DNA of 30,861 nucleotides from Gallionella sp. UBA4737 (GCA_002403995.1 DHIV01000003.1:6504-37364); one strand, 5' to 3'; counted from the first letter of the stretch, positions 8,107 through 17,204 are shown. Numbers and translations are program-made. The notes: generated by a model not told the origin, from the sequence alone.

Positions 8107-8430
8107 CGCGGTCCCGCAGGCGTTAGCCGCACTCTCCCGATGAAAATTTTTCGCAAGAATAGCCTGGCGAATGCTGGATGCAATCCGGGAGCTTGCGGTT
8201 TTCTTGTTTGATAGACTTCAACACGGGTATTTTAGTATTTGGCGCGAACGGCTTTGTAACATAAAAGTGATGCCGCGCAAAACAAGCGGCCCGGTTTAGC
8301 GCAAACTCGTTCTTATCAACCGCTCAAGGATGCCCAGCAAAGCACCAATCACTTCCGCACCAAAGCGCTTTGCCGGCCTGTCCGCGATGGTTGTCCCTTG
8401 ATGCACAAAGAAAAAGCAGTTCAACCGTTT
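8107..8430. other. Gene-free gap between GT-C paralog 2 and the dprE1-like gene
   Basis: The 324-bp gap contains no complete gene. The half nearest the GT-C gene holds a degraded second copy of the sppA 3' end (8296-8391). The half nearest dprE1 (about 8107-8290) is more AT-rich around 8205-8270 and is the likely place for a promoter of the leftward dprE1 operon. I could not pick a convincing -35/-10 pair. Confidence 0.5.
8296..8391 (-). pseudogene. Degraded duplicate of the sppA 3' end
   Basis: Read leftwards, this stretch encodes IADRPAKRFGAEVIGAL and ends in TSLR before a TAA at 8298-8296. The intact SppA at 12416 ends FADRLAKRFGVGVMSAL and then VSLR. ADR.AKRFG is shared, spacing to the stop is nearly equal (28 against 27 residues after ADR's Asp), and the DNA matches in blocks such as AAAGCG.TTTGCC and GCGCAA.CTC. 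Upstream of 8391 the similarity stops. It has no start codon and no N-terminal part, so it is a remnant and not a gene. Confidence 0.65.
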
Positions 8431-10344
8431 TCACTGCGCAGCTGTTTCGCTTGATACGTAACTGTGGCATTCAGCCTCAGCGCGCGCTGCTTCATCGACC
8501 CGGCCAGTTTGCTTATACACTTCCGAGAGCAGGCAATACGCTTCCATGTCTGGCGGAGATTGCTCCAATGCGGCACGTAACGGGGCTTCCGCCTCGGCAG
8601 CAAGTCCGCTCTTCAGCATCGCGATGCCGATACCCTTGTATGCTTTTCCACGCAAGCGCTCCGGAAGCCGATGTGACTCGATTGCAGCAAGCAAAAAAGT
8701 ATATGTGTCTTGATAGTTACGCACCTGCAGCCTCCATAAACCGGCCCTGTATTGCACTAATGCATCTTCCGGAAACTGTTTAGCAAGGCGCGCGCCTTTC
8801 ATTGAGAGTATATTTTGGCACCCAATCATGACCTGGCGCATGGGTGTATTCCACTTGGACTGGACAGGTAGATGATTCAATGAACTCTCAAAATTTTGCA
8901 AGAGCGCCAAAGCCTCATCAGGTTTACCGGTTGTTGCGGTATTGACGGCATGGACTGCCTGTATCATCGCAATCATGATATTTCGAAACTCGGGGACTGT
9001 GATGGTATTGGCCGTCTCCATTGCATCGCTATACAGCCCACGTCCCAACTGAATCCATATCTTTTGATAAGCAGGTTGATAGTGTCCCGGATAGGCGCGG
9101 ATATCGGTGTCTATCAGCGCCTCTTCACTGCGCCAATCACGTGGCCGTTCCATGGTTTGAAAACCCCATGACAACGCCAATACGAGCAATAGAGCCGTGC
9201 GGGGCGCGGGCCTCAACCGCCATGCCAGCGCGACAATCAACAATATGACCGGCCATACCGCGAGAGCCAGCCAGCGGTCTGAAACCAGCGAAGGCGGCTG
9301 ATAGGGAATCAGTTGAATGCTGGGCGTGCAGAGCAGCAAAAAAGCGACTATCGCAAATCCCTCCAGCGACAGTCGCTTGCGCAAAATCACTGCCACACTG
9401 ACCGCAGCCGCTGCCGACAAAACCGCCGCTCCGAGAACGACCATGACAGGCAGGTACGGATCCTCCAATACCGGATAAAAGAAGTGGCGGCTTTCCGGGC
9501 TGACGGCAAGACGAGCCAGCCAACCCAACACGGCTAAGGATCTGGTGACCGCTTCAACACCAAAGTAGAAGGGAATCCTTGTCGGGATAATTATCGCAAA
9601 AATCAGGGCAATGCACGCTGCCAAAAGCATGCTGGCGAGAGGCCACAACAGCAGTGAACGGCGCCGGTTCGGCGTTGGGATATCCCGCCAGAACATCACC
9701 CAGAGCATGGCGATGACCGGTGCCACTGCAAAAGCCGATGCCTTCGAAAGCATCGCCGCCAGTAATGCCGCCAAGGTTGCTGCCGCATACTGTGCAGAAA
9801 GCCCATGTTCACGTTTTGCACTGATGGCGAACCATAAAGCAAGCAGCGAAAATAAAGTTGAGAGCACGTCTTTGCGGCCGCTGATCCATACCACAGCTTC
9901 GACATGAGAGGGTTGCAGCGCAAACAATGCGGTGACGGCCGCTGCTGCCCATGGCGCGCTTGCCGCATCCGCCGGGCGGAAGTATCGCCACAAACCCAGC
10001 GTGTTGGCGTAGACCAGCGGCAGGCAGAGCAGGTACAGAATGATGTTATGCGCGCGGAACGCAGCCGGGTTCAGTCCGAACAGCGTGATGTCGAACCAGT
10101 AGGAAAGATCGCGCAGCGGAAGGAATTCAGAAAAAGTGTTATACGGCTCTGTTAAGAGGCGCCACAGTTCGGACAGGTGCAAACCTGACAGCTTCGCATT
10201 CCCGGTGATATAAACGCCGTCGTCAGAATGAAATGGGTAGCCGAGCGCCTGCAGGTAGGCAGCAACGGCAACCAACGCGCCGGCCAATACAAGCGCCAGC
10301 GGTGCGAGTTGCCGCATGCGTGCAGGAGATGGAGATGGATTCAT
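8431..10344 (-). CDS. GT-C membrane glycosyltransferase-like protein with C-terminal TPRs (paralog 2)
   Basis: The 637-residue protein has the same architecture as the gene at 3204: N-terminal span, acidic loop SDD near 40, HNIILYLLCL, QPSHVEAVVWISGRKDVL, LVSDRWLALA, about eleven membrane spans, then TPR-like repeats over the last 100 residues ending in VYKQTGRVDEAARAEAEC. DNA of the membrane part is nearly identical to paralog 1, including a 59-bp exact match (9257-9315 against 4036-4094). The stretch of about residues 410-530 between the membrane part and the TPRs is clearly more diverged. The start MNPSPSPARMRQLAP has a poor ribosome binding site. It lies 72 bp downstream of paralog 3 and probably shares its transcript. 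Expected role: transfer of a lipid-linked sugar in the periplasm; acceptor unknown. Confidence 0.85.
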   Translation of the reverse strand: MNPSPSPARMRQLAPLALVLAGALVAVAAYLQALGYPFHSDDGVYITGNAKLSGLHLSELWRLLTEPYNTFSEFLPLRDLSYWFDITLFGLNPAAFRAHNIILYLLCLPLVYANTLGLWRYFRPADAASAPWAAAAVTALFALQPSHVEAVVWISGRKDVLSTLFSLLALWFAISAKREHGLSAQYAAATLAALLAAMLSKASAFAVAPVIAMLWVMFWRDIPTPNRRRSLLLWPLASMLLAACIALIFAIIIPTRIPFYFGVEAVTRSLAVLGWLARLAVSPESRHFFYPVLEDPYLPVMVVLGAAVLSAAAAVSVAVILRKRLSLEGFAIVAFLLLCTPSIQLIPYQPPSLVSDRWLALAVWPVILLIVALAWRLRPAPRTALLLVLALSWGFQTMERPRDWRSEEALIDTDIRAYPGHYQPAYQKIWIQLGRGLYSDAMETANTITVPEFRNIMIAMIQAVHAVNTATTGKPDEALALLQNFESSLNHLPVQSKWNTPMRQVMIGCQNILSMKGARLAKQFPEDALVQYRAGLWRLQVRNYQDTYTFLLAAIESHRLPERLRGKAYKGIGIAMLKSGLAAEAEAPLRAALEQSPPDMEAYCLLSEVYKQTGRVDEAARAEAECHSYVSSETAAQ

Positions 10345-10416
10345 TTTTTCAAGAAATTGCCAGGATTTTCAAAAGTACTCTTGGGCAATGGCAGGGAAAT
10401 GGTAGCGCAACTGATC

Positions 10417-12333
10417 TCACGGCACTGGTATTTCTTTGGATTCGCGACCACGGCATTCGGTTTCGGCACTGGCTGCTTCACCCAACCGATCGGCCTGCTT
10501 ATACACCGCCGAAAGCGCGCAATATGCGCTCAGGTCAGGCGGGGACTGTTCCAGTGCAGCGCGAAGAGGCGCTTCCGCTTCGGCTGCATGCCCGCTGTTC
10601 AGCAAAGCAAAGCCGAGATTCTTGAAGGCCGTCCCGCGCAAGGATTCCGGGAGGCGTTGCGACCCGGTCGCAGATTGCAAATGAACGATTGCCTCCTCAT
10701 ATTTCCCGACACTTAACAGCGACGAACCGGCGTTATATCGCACCATCACATCATCGGGAAAATGCCCGGCCAGTTTTCGCCATTCAAACTCCAGATAATT
10801 TCTGTTCACACGCCAGATCAGGCTTAGGGATGTATTCCATCGGGCCTGGCCAGGCAGTTGCTCCAGGCCGAGGCCAAAGTCCAGAAGAGCATCCATCGCG
10901 TTTTGAGCATTCCCGCTCGAAGCCGAATCGGTTACCGCCTGATGTGCTTCGACCAGCTTCACCATGCTGTCTCTTGCCTCTGGAATCATGATGCCGCTGG
11001 CCGTTTCTCCTGCTTCGCGCAGCAACCCTTGCGACAGCTGGATATCCGTCTTATACATGGCGGGCATGCTGTATCCCGGGAATGCGCGAACATCCAAGTC
11101 TATCAGTGCTTCATAACTGTGCCAGTCGCGCGTCCGCTGCACGGTTTGTATACCCCACAGCAATGCAATGACGAGCAGCAGCATCGTGCGGGGAACGGTA
11201 TTCAAGCGCCACACCAATGCGACGATCAACAGCACTGCCGGCCACGCCGCAAGCGCCAGGTATCGGTCTGAAACCAGCGAAGGCGATCCATGAGGAATCA
11301 GTTCCATGTAAGGCAGGCAGAACAGCAAAAAGGCGGCCAGAGCAAACCCCTCCAAAGACCGTTTGCGCAGCAGCATCAGCCCGCCTGCTACAGCGGCGAA
11401 CAGAACCGCCGCTCCCAATGCCGCCATGACGAAAAAATATTTATTTTCGAATACCGGGTAAAAGAAATGCCGGTTTTCCGGGCTGACCGCGAGACGGAAC
11501 AGCCACCCCAGCACGGCTGACGTTCGGGTGACCGCCTCAACCCCGAAATAAAAGGGGACGCGGTCATAGCCATTATTGAAGGCAATAAAAATACCGACCA
11601 GAACAACCGCCAGCAGCAATACAGCGAGGGGCCAAAGCAGCATGGAACGGCGCCTGTCCGGCACCGGAATATCGAGCCAGAACATCAGCCAAAGCAATGC
11701 GATGATCGGTGCCAACCCGACATAGGAAGACTTGGCAAGCATCATCGCCACAAATGCCAGCAAGGCCGCCCCGGCATGCGGCATGGAAAGACCCTGTTCA
11801 CGCCTGGCGCTGACAGCAAGCCACAAGGCAAGCATGGCAAATAGATTAGGGAGTATATATTTGCGCCCGCTGATCCAGACCACGGATTCGACCAGCGCGG
11901 GATGCAGCGCAAACAATGCGGTGACGGCTGCCGCTGCCCAGGGTGCACCGGCATTATCCGCAGGACGGAAGTATCGCCACAGCCCCAGCGTGGTGGCATA
12001 GACCAGCGGCAGGCACAGCAGGTACAGAATGATGTTGTGCACCCGCAACGCAGATGGAGTCAGGCCGAACAGCTTGATGTCGAGCCAGAAGGAAAGATCG
12101 CGCAGAGGAAGGAATTCAAAACAGCAGTTATACGGCTCGGCTAAGAGACGCCACAGTTCGGTCAGGTGCAGCCCGGCCAATTTATAGTTCTCGGTGGTGT
12201 AACCTGTATCGTCGGAAATGAATGGGAAATGAAGCGCCTGCAGGTAGGCAGCAACGGCAACCATCGCGCCGAGCAATACAAGCGCCAGCGGCGCAAGTTT
12301 CCGCATGCGGGCAAGAGAGGGAAGCAGATTCAT
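10417..12333 (-). CDS. GT-C membrane glycosyltransferase-like protein with C-terminal TPRs (paralog 3)
   Basis: This is the third and most diverged member of the family, about 638 residues. It has the acidic SDD near 40, HNIILYLLCL, and HPALVESVVWISGRK, which keeps the HP.x.E form typical of TMTC proteins where the other two have QPSH. LVSDRYLALA is followed by TPR-like C-terminal repeats ending VYKQADRLGEAASAETEC. I chose the ATG at 12333 because MNLLPSLARMRKLAP then lines up with the start of paralog 2 and a GGACAAG precedes it. A TTG at 12345 with AAGGAC just upstream is the alternative. It follows sppA by some 80 bp on the same strand. GT-C assignment is by motif and topology, with the sugar donor inferred from the adjacent dprE cluster. 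Confidence 0.83.
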   Translation of the reverse strand: MNLLPSLARMRKLAPLALVLLGAMVAVAAYLQALHFPFISDDTGYTTENYKLAGLHLTELWRLLAEPYNCCFEFLPLRDLSFWLDIKLFGLTPSALRVHNIILYLLCLPLVYATTLGLWRYFRPADNAGAPWAAAAVTALFALHPALVESVVWISGRKYILPNLFAMLALWLAVSARREQGLSMPHAGAALLAFVAMMLAKSSYVGLAPIIALLWLMFWLDIPVPDRRRSMLLWPLAVLLLAVVLVGIFIAFNNGYDRVPFYFGVEAVTRTSAVLGWLFRLAVSPENRHFFYPVFENKYFFVMAALGAAVLFAAVAGGLMLLRKRSLEGFALAAFLLFCLPYMELIPHGSPSLVSDRYLALAAWPAVLLIVALVWRLNTVPRTMLLLVIALLWGIQTVQRTRDWHSYEALIDLDVRAFPGYSMPAMYKTDIQLSQGLLREAGETASGIMIPEARDSMVKLVEAHQAVTDSASSGNAQNAMDALLDFGLGLEQLPGQARWNTSLSLIWRVNRNYLEFEWRKLAGHFPDDVMVRYNAGSSLLSVGKYEEAIVHLQSATGSQRLPESLRGTAFKNLGFALLNSGHAAEAEAPLRAALEQSPPDLSAYCALSAVYKQADRLGEAASAETECRGRESKEIPVP

Positions 12334-12415
12334 TTTCTTGTCCAACGTCCTTAATGCGGTTGTTTGCAGAGTCGAGGCCGCGCATCGTTACAGAGCGCAG
12401 CCAGACGCACACCCA

Positions 12416-13369
12416 TCAGCGCAAGCTCACCCCGTTCGAATGCGCGGAGAAACCAAGCGCGCTCATCACGCCCACGCCAAAGCGTTTTGCCAGACGATCG
12501 GCGAAGTTTTCCTTCACGGTGTAGTCCACGATGCTCTCGGCCTTGATGACATCGCGCGCCACCGATTCCACGGTGCCGAAACCATCCGCCAATCCCAGCT
12601 CCACGCTCCGCTGGCCGTTCCACACCAGACCGCTGAACGTGTCCGGCGTTTCCTTCAGGCGCTTGCCGCGCCCCTTCCTCACCACATCGATGAACTGCTG
12701 ATGGATCTCCTCGACCATCTGTCTGGCGTATGCCTGCTGCGACGGATTGAGCGGAGAGAACGGATCGAGGAAACCCTTGTTGGCCCCGGCCGTGATCAGA
12801 CGGCGTTCCACGCCGAGCTTCGCCATGGTTCCGGTGAAGCCGAAGCCATCCATCAGCACGCCGATGGAGCCGATCAGGCTGGCCTTGTCCACGAAGATCT
12901 TGTCCGCCGCAACCGCCACGTAATAGCCGCCGGATGCGCAGATGTCATCGACCACCACATACAGCGGGATCTTCGGATACTTCGCACGCAGCCGGCGGAT
13001 CTCGTCGTTGATCTGGCCTGCCTGCACCGGGCTGCCGCCGGGACTGTTGATGCGCAGGATCACGCCCTGCGTGTTCTTGTCCTCGAATGCATCCTGCAGG
13101 CTGGGGATCAGATTATCGGCGCTTGCCATGCTGTCTGACGCGATCACGCCCTGCATATCCACCAGCGCGGTGTGCTTTCCCGTGCCCAGCGCGACTTCGC
13201 TTTTGCCTATCCAGCCCATCGCGATGAACAGCACAGTGAACATGAATCCCAGCGTCAGCATCTTGAAGAATATCCCCCAATGACGCGCAAGGCGTTGCTC
13301 CTGCAAGGCCGACGTCGCCAGCTTCTCCAGCACAGCGCGTTCCCAGTTGTTGTTTTGATCTGACATCAC
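12416..13369 (-). CDS. sppA: SppA-like signal peptide peptidase (S49 serine protease)
   Basis: The enzyme cuts residual signal peptides in the inner membrane using a Ser-Lys dyad. The 317-residue single-domain (36-kDa type) protein has one N-terminal span (about residues 34-53). LRINSPGGSPVQAG follows (105-118). The nucleophile is Ser146 in CASGGYYVA, and the general base is Lys198 in TAGANKGFLDPFSP, spaced as in Bacillus SppA. It lies 18 bp downstream of the HAD phosphatase gene, the usual partner next to rluC and rne in betaproteobacteria, although here rluC and rne lie several genes away. The C-terminus ends ADRLAKRFGVGVMSAL...SLR, and a degraded second version of this end lies at 8296. 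The true start may be the second Met, one codon later. Confidence 0.92.
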   Translation of the reverse strand: MMSDQNNNWERAVLEKLATSALQEQRLARHWGIFFKMLTLGFMFTVLFIAMGWIGKSEVALGTGKHTALVDMQGVIASDSMASADNLIPSLQDAFEDKNTQGVILRINSPGGSPVQAGQINDEIRRLRAKYPKIPLYVVVDDICASGGYYVAVAADKIFVDKASLIGSIGVLMDGFGFTGTMAKLGVERRLITAGANKGFLDPFSPLNPSQQAYARQMVEEIHQQFIDVVRKGRGKRLKETPDTFSGLVWNGQRSVELGLADGFGTVESVARDVIKAESIVDYTVKENFADRLAKRFGVGVMSALGFSAHSNGVSLR

Positions 13370-13387
13370 AATTCCTTTATTTGTTCG

Positions 13388-14044
13388 TTATGCGTTCGCT
13401 TTAAACCACATCTTCAATTCAGCGAAATCCTTCACCAGCGCAAGCGGGTTCAACTCCTTCAATTGCTGCGGCGTATGCGCGCCATATCCCACCGCCACCA
13501 CATCCACCTTGGCATTCTGCGCCATCTGCACATCGTGCGTGGTATCGCCCACCATCAGCGTGCGCTCTGCGCTGGCGCCCAGTTCATCCATCAGTTCATA
13601 CAGCATCGCCGGGTCGGGCTTGGACAAAGCCTGGTCTGCCGTGCGGGTCGCATGAAAATAGCTTTTCATGCCGGTGGATTCCATCGCCCTGTTCAAGCCC
13701 GCGCGGCTCTTGCCTGTCGCCACACCCAGCCAGTAACCCGCTTCGTGCAATTCGGCTATTGTCTCACGTGCCCCGTCGAACAACGGGATAGCCTCATCCT
13801 GCGCCAGAAAATGGTGGCGATAGCGCTCCACCAGATCGGGACGCATCGCCTCCGGCATATCGGGCACCGCATAGCGCAACGCCTGATCCAGACCCAGACC
13901 GATCACATGGCGCGCGGTTTCATCAGCGGGTACATTCAAACCCAGGTCGCGGCATGCCGCCTGTATCGAACCCGCGATCACCGCGGTCGAATCCATCACC
14001 GTGCCGTCCCAGTCGAACACGATCAAATCATAGCGTTTGCTCAT
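13388..14044 (-). CDS. HAD-IA phosphatase, phosphoglycolate phosphatase-like
   Basis: The 218-residue hydrolase has the nucleophile motif VFDWDGTVMDS (Asp11, Asp13), a cap domain, VATGKSRAGL as motif II, Lys in LSKPDP as motif III and MVGDTTHDVQMA as motif IV. This is the Gph/PGP subgroup of HAD-IA enzymes. In related genomes a gene of this type sits between rluC and sppA, and the sppA junction is preserved here with an 18-bp gap. It starts the long leftward gene train and is divergent from rlmM, with 77 bp between the starts. The physiological substrate is not shown by the sequence. Confidence 0.87.
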   Translation of the reverse strand: MSKRYDLIVFDWDGTVMDSTAVIAGSIQAACRDLGLNVPADETARHVIGLGLDQALRYAVPDMPEAMRPDLVERYRHHFLAQDEAIPLFDGARETIAELHEAGYWLGVATGKSRAGLNRAMESTGMKSYFHATRTADQALSKPDPAMLYELMDELGASAERTLMVGDTTHDVQMAQNAKVDVVAVGYGAHTPQQLKELNPLALVKDFAELKMWFKANA

Positions 14045-14121
14045 TACATCACTGCCAAAAAGAAGGCGCGAATATTACCACCTTCAGGCTCTTCATCCTA
14101 AACCTGTGCAACAATGAGCAC

Positions 14122-15186
14122 ATGCAAAAACCTCCCCAGACTCATTGGCTGTTGTATTGCCGTTCCGGTTTCGAGCAGGACTGCGCGCAGGAAGCCCTAC
14201 GCCAGGCTAAGCAACAAAAACCGATCATCGGTGCCGAGCAACCCGCCATCGTCGCCGGCAGCGGCTATGTGGTTGTCGCGCTGAACGAACAGAAGCTTTC
14301 ATACCGCGAACTGATCTTCACCCGCCAGCTGATCCGCTTGCATCGCAGCATCGCCACATTGCCCGAGCGCGACCGCCTGACACCCATCCTGGATGCCATC
14401 GCCACATTGCCCGGCAACTTCGGCACGCTGTGGCTGGAAGCGCCGGATACCAACGAGGGCAAGCTGCTGTCCACCTTCACGCGCCGTTTCCAGCCGCTGC
14501 TGGAGACCGCGTTGCGCGAGCAGGGGCGCTTGCAGGACGATCCCCGTTCTACCCGGTTGCATATCTTCTTCCCCGACAAGACTTCTGTGATGATCGGCAG
14601 CAGCGACCCGCACAACAGCGCGGATGCGATCATGGGCATCGTCCGCCAATCGATGCCCGCCGAGGCGCCGAGCCGCTCCACGATGAAACTTGCCGAGGCG
14701 ATCGAGGTGTTCATGGATCGCAGCGAGCAGACGCGTCTTCTGCGGCAAGGCATGCAGGCGGTGGACCTGGGCGCGGCACCCGGCGGCTGGACCTGGCAAC
14801 TGGTCAGGCGCGGCATCCGCGTCATCGCGGTGGACAACGGCCCGATGAAGGGCGCGCTGATAAATCATCCGCTGGTGCAACATCTCAAGCAGGACGGCTT
14901 TAAATACGCGCCGCGCAAAGCGGTGGACTGGCTGGTCTGCGACATGGTGGAAAAACCCTCCAGGGTCTCGTTGTTGATAGGAGAGTGGTTCGTGGCAGGC
15001 TGGTGCAAGCACGCGATCTTCAATCTGAAACTGCCGATGAAGCAGCGCGTCGCCGCGCTCGACAGCGCATTGGGTGGCATCCGCACACGGCTGGATGCAG
15101 AAGGCATCAACTATCGCATGATCGCGAAACAGCTTTATCATGACCGCGAGGAAGTCACTGTGTTTTTGACCAAAACCAAGGGGTAA
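14122..15186 (+). CDS. rlmM: 23S rRNA C2498 2'-O-ribose methyltransferase RlmM
   Basis: The enzyme methylates the ribose of C2498 in 23S rRNA with S-adenosylmethionine. From the ATG at 14122 the protein is 354 residues (E. coli RlmM is 366) and begins MQKPPQTHWLLYCRSGFE, matching the family N-terminus. The frame is open further upstream, but that part overlaps the divergent HAD gene. The SAM-binding motif is VDLGAAPGGW (214-223). The catalytic residues include Asp274 in VCDMVEKP and Lys303 in NLKLPMKQR. The C-terminus is HDREEVTVFLTKTKG. A degraded second copy of that end lies 2 kb downstream at 17205, beyond the GGDEF gene. Confidence 0.93.
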   Translation: MQKPPQTHWLLYCRSGFEQDCAQEALRQAKQQKPIIGAEQPAIVAGSGYVVVALNEQKLSYRELIFTRQLIRLHRSIATLPERDRLTPILDAIATLPGNFGTLWLEAPDTNEGKLLSTFTRRFQPLLETALREQGRLQDDPRSTRLHIFFPDKTSVMIGSSDPHNSADAIMGIVRQSMPAEAPSRSTMKLAEAIEVFMDRSEQTRLLRQGMQAVDLGAAPGGWTWQLVRRGIRVIAVDNGPMKGALINHPLVQHLKQDGFKYAPRKAVDWLVCDMVEKPSRVSLLIGEWFVAGWCKHAIFNLKLPMKQRVAALDSALGGIRTRLDAEGINYRMIAKQLYHDREEVTVFLTKTKG

Positions 15187-15271
15187 GTCAATTCCAATTT
15201 ACAAAACATTTGTCGGCTGACCGGCACGATGGCACTATAGGCAAACTGTCGGGTAATCCAGAAGAAAGCAG

Positions 15272-17188
15272 ATGGTGCGAAGCTTCTATATCAAGTTGCT
15301 GGTTGCAATCACACTGATATTGCTTTGGTGCGCAGCATCATGGTTTATTTCAGGCAGCTATTACAACTCCCGCATCAATGAACAGATCCGGCAGGAAACA
15401 CAGCTCACTCATGATCGCGCCCAGGACCTGGCCGACAGCATCCGAAGAAACCTGAATTATCTGGGCGGTGTCCCCGGATTCTTTATCCATGCGGTTCGCG
15501 TCAACAAAGCATTGTCTCATTTTGGGCCAGGCGATATACCCTCAAAGCTGCCCATTGAGACAAAAAGATCGCGCTGGACGGCAGATCCGGCGCTGAAAGA
15601 TATTGATCAAACCCTGGCCATTGCCAGTGCCAATTTCCATGTTGATCTTATTCATGTTGTCAATGCAGCGGGCGACTCCATTGCTGCCAGCAACTGGAAC
15701 ACTCCGGATACAACGATCGGCACCAACTATGCCGAGCGTGAATATTTCCGGATGAATAAGAACGGACAACGTGGACAGCAATATGCGACCGGCAAAACCA
15801 CGCATATCCCTGGGCTGTTCTTTTCTGCTCCGGTCGTCGTCAAAGGCAAGTTCATGGGGGCCGTCGTTACCAAGGCTGACGTCCCGAACCTGACTTTCCT
15901 GATCAAGCAGACAGATTCCTATGTGACTGACAGAAATGGCGTCATCATCCTTGCGCATGACAAGGACAAGGAGATGCTCTCTATTGCGGGTTCTCCTGTC
16001 AGCAAAATGTCCACTGCAGAGAAGATGGCCATTTACCAAAAGGACGAATTCCCGGAGTTGCATATCTCATCCTGGGGGGAAAGCGAATTCCCGTCTCTTT
16101 ATAGCATCCAGGGAGAAAGTTCTCCTCAGGTCATTGCCGCAAAGGAACTTCCCGAATATGGCCTCACGGTCTATGTTGAAGGCGACCTCCCGACATTTGT
16201 CGATTTAAAGAACGAACGAATGCTGTACTTCCTGTTTCCCTCCACGCTGGGCAGCCTGTTGATCCTGTTTGCTTTCGGCGGCGTGATACATGTGCGCTCG
16301 ATCAATACCGCCAGGGAAAATCTGCGCGAGAGCGAGAGAAGATTCAGAATATTGGCGTCAGGCGCATTCGAAGGAGTTGCGATCACCTCGCAGGGCAAGT
16401 TCCTGGATGTAAACAGCCAGCTGGCAAAAATCCTTGGCTATGAACCGAACGAAATAATCGGACAGCCCATGAGCAATTTCATCGCACCCGAAGATCACGA
16501 CAGAGTGACCGCAAATATCCGAAACGGGACGGAAAGCAACATCGAGCATGAAATGTTGCGCAAGGATGGTTCGCGCGTTCTGGTCGAAGCCCATGGACAG
16601 ACCATCGTGCAGGGTGGAATTCCCATGCGGCTGACCGCACTGCGCGACATTACCGAGCGCAAACTTTTCGAAGCCGAACTCAAGCGCCAGGCGCGTATCG
16701 ACCACCTCACCGGAGTCAGCAATCGCGGCTATTTCATGGACCAGGCCGAACTGGAACTCAGCCGCGCCATACGCTACGGCAATCCACTCTCCCTGTATAT
16801 GCTGGACATCGATTTCTTCAAGAAGGTCAATGACAGCTATGGCCACAAGATAGGCGACCTTGTGCTGATAAAGCTGGCGGAAGTATGCAGGCAGACCTTG
16901 CGCGAAGTGGATATCATCGGGCGTGTCGGCGGCGAGGAGTTTGTGATACTGCTGCCGGAAACAGACCTGGCAGAAGCGGCGAAAGTTGCCGAGCGCCTGA
17001 GAGAGTCCATTGCAAAATCAAAAGTGCCGCTGGAAAGCGGCCTGCCGCTGCACTTCACCGTTTCGATCGGCGTGACTTCACTGGTTTCCGAGGATGACAA
17101 TCTGGATGTGCTGCTTAATCTTGCAGACAAGGCACTTTACGAAGCCAAGGAAAAAGGCCGCAATCGAGTTTGCATTGCAAAGCAGTGA
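15272..17188 (+). CDS. Membrane diguanylate cyclase: dCACHE sensor, PAS, GGDEF
   Basis: The 638-residue protein should sense a small ligand in the periplasm and make cyclic di-GMP in the cytoplasm. Membrane span 1 is at about residues 8-27. A periplasmic double-CACHE domain (about 40-310) follows, with TTIGTNYAEREYFR and GQQYATGKTTHIPG in its core. Span 2 is at about 315-340. A PAS domain (about 350-470) ends in TALRDITERK, and GGDEF (about 475-638) has DHLTGVSNR. The active site is intact as GGEEF (553-557). The inhibitory I-site RxxD (REVD, 544-547) is present, so product feedback is expected. The gene starts 85 bp after rlmM and ends just before a remnant rlmM tail, so it looks like an inserted accessory gene. 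No EAL domain is present. Confidence 0.92.
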   Translation: MVRSFYIKLLVAITLILLWCAASWFISGSYYNSRINEQIRQETQLTHDRAQDLADSIRRNLNYLGGVPGFFIHAVRVNKALSHFGPGDIPSKLPIETKRSRWTADPALKDIDQTLAIASANFHVDLIHVVNAAGDSIAASNWNTPDTTIGTNYAEREYFRMNKNGQRGQQYATGKTTHIPGLFFSAPVVVKGKFMGAVVTKADVPNLTFLIKQTDSYVTDRNGVIILAHDKDKEMLSIAGSPVSKMSTAEKMAIYQKDEFPELHISSWGESEFPSLYSIQGESSPQVIAAKELPEYGLTVYVEGDLPTFVDLKNERMLYFLFPSTLGSLLILFAFGGVIHVRSINTARENLRESERRFRILASGAFEGVAITSQGKFLDVNSQLAKILGYEPNEIIGQPMSNFIAPEDHDRVTANIRNGTESNIEHEMLRKDGSRVLVEAHGQTIVQGGIPMRLTALRDITERKLFEAELKRQARIDHLTGVSNRGYFMDQAELELSRAIRYGNPLSLYMLDIDFFKKVNDSYGHKIGDLVLIKLAEVCRQTLREVDIIGRVGGEEFVILLPETDLAEAAKVAERLRESIAKSKVPLESGLPLHFTVSIGVTSLVSEDDNLDVLLNLADKALYEAKEKGRNRVCIAKQ

Positions 17189-17204
17189 ATGTCGTGTTGG
17201 ACAC

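Noticed and set aside
13954..14121. An upstream extension of RlmM to 410 residues.
   Set aside because: The extra part overlaps the divergent HAD gene and does not resemble the RlmM N-terminus, which starts at 14122.
15228..15250. A sigma-54-like TGGCAC...GC upstream of the GGDEF gene.
   Set aside because: The GC lies two bases too close to the GG for a -24/-12 promoter.
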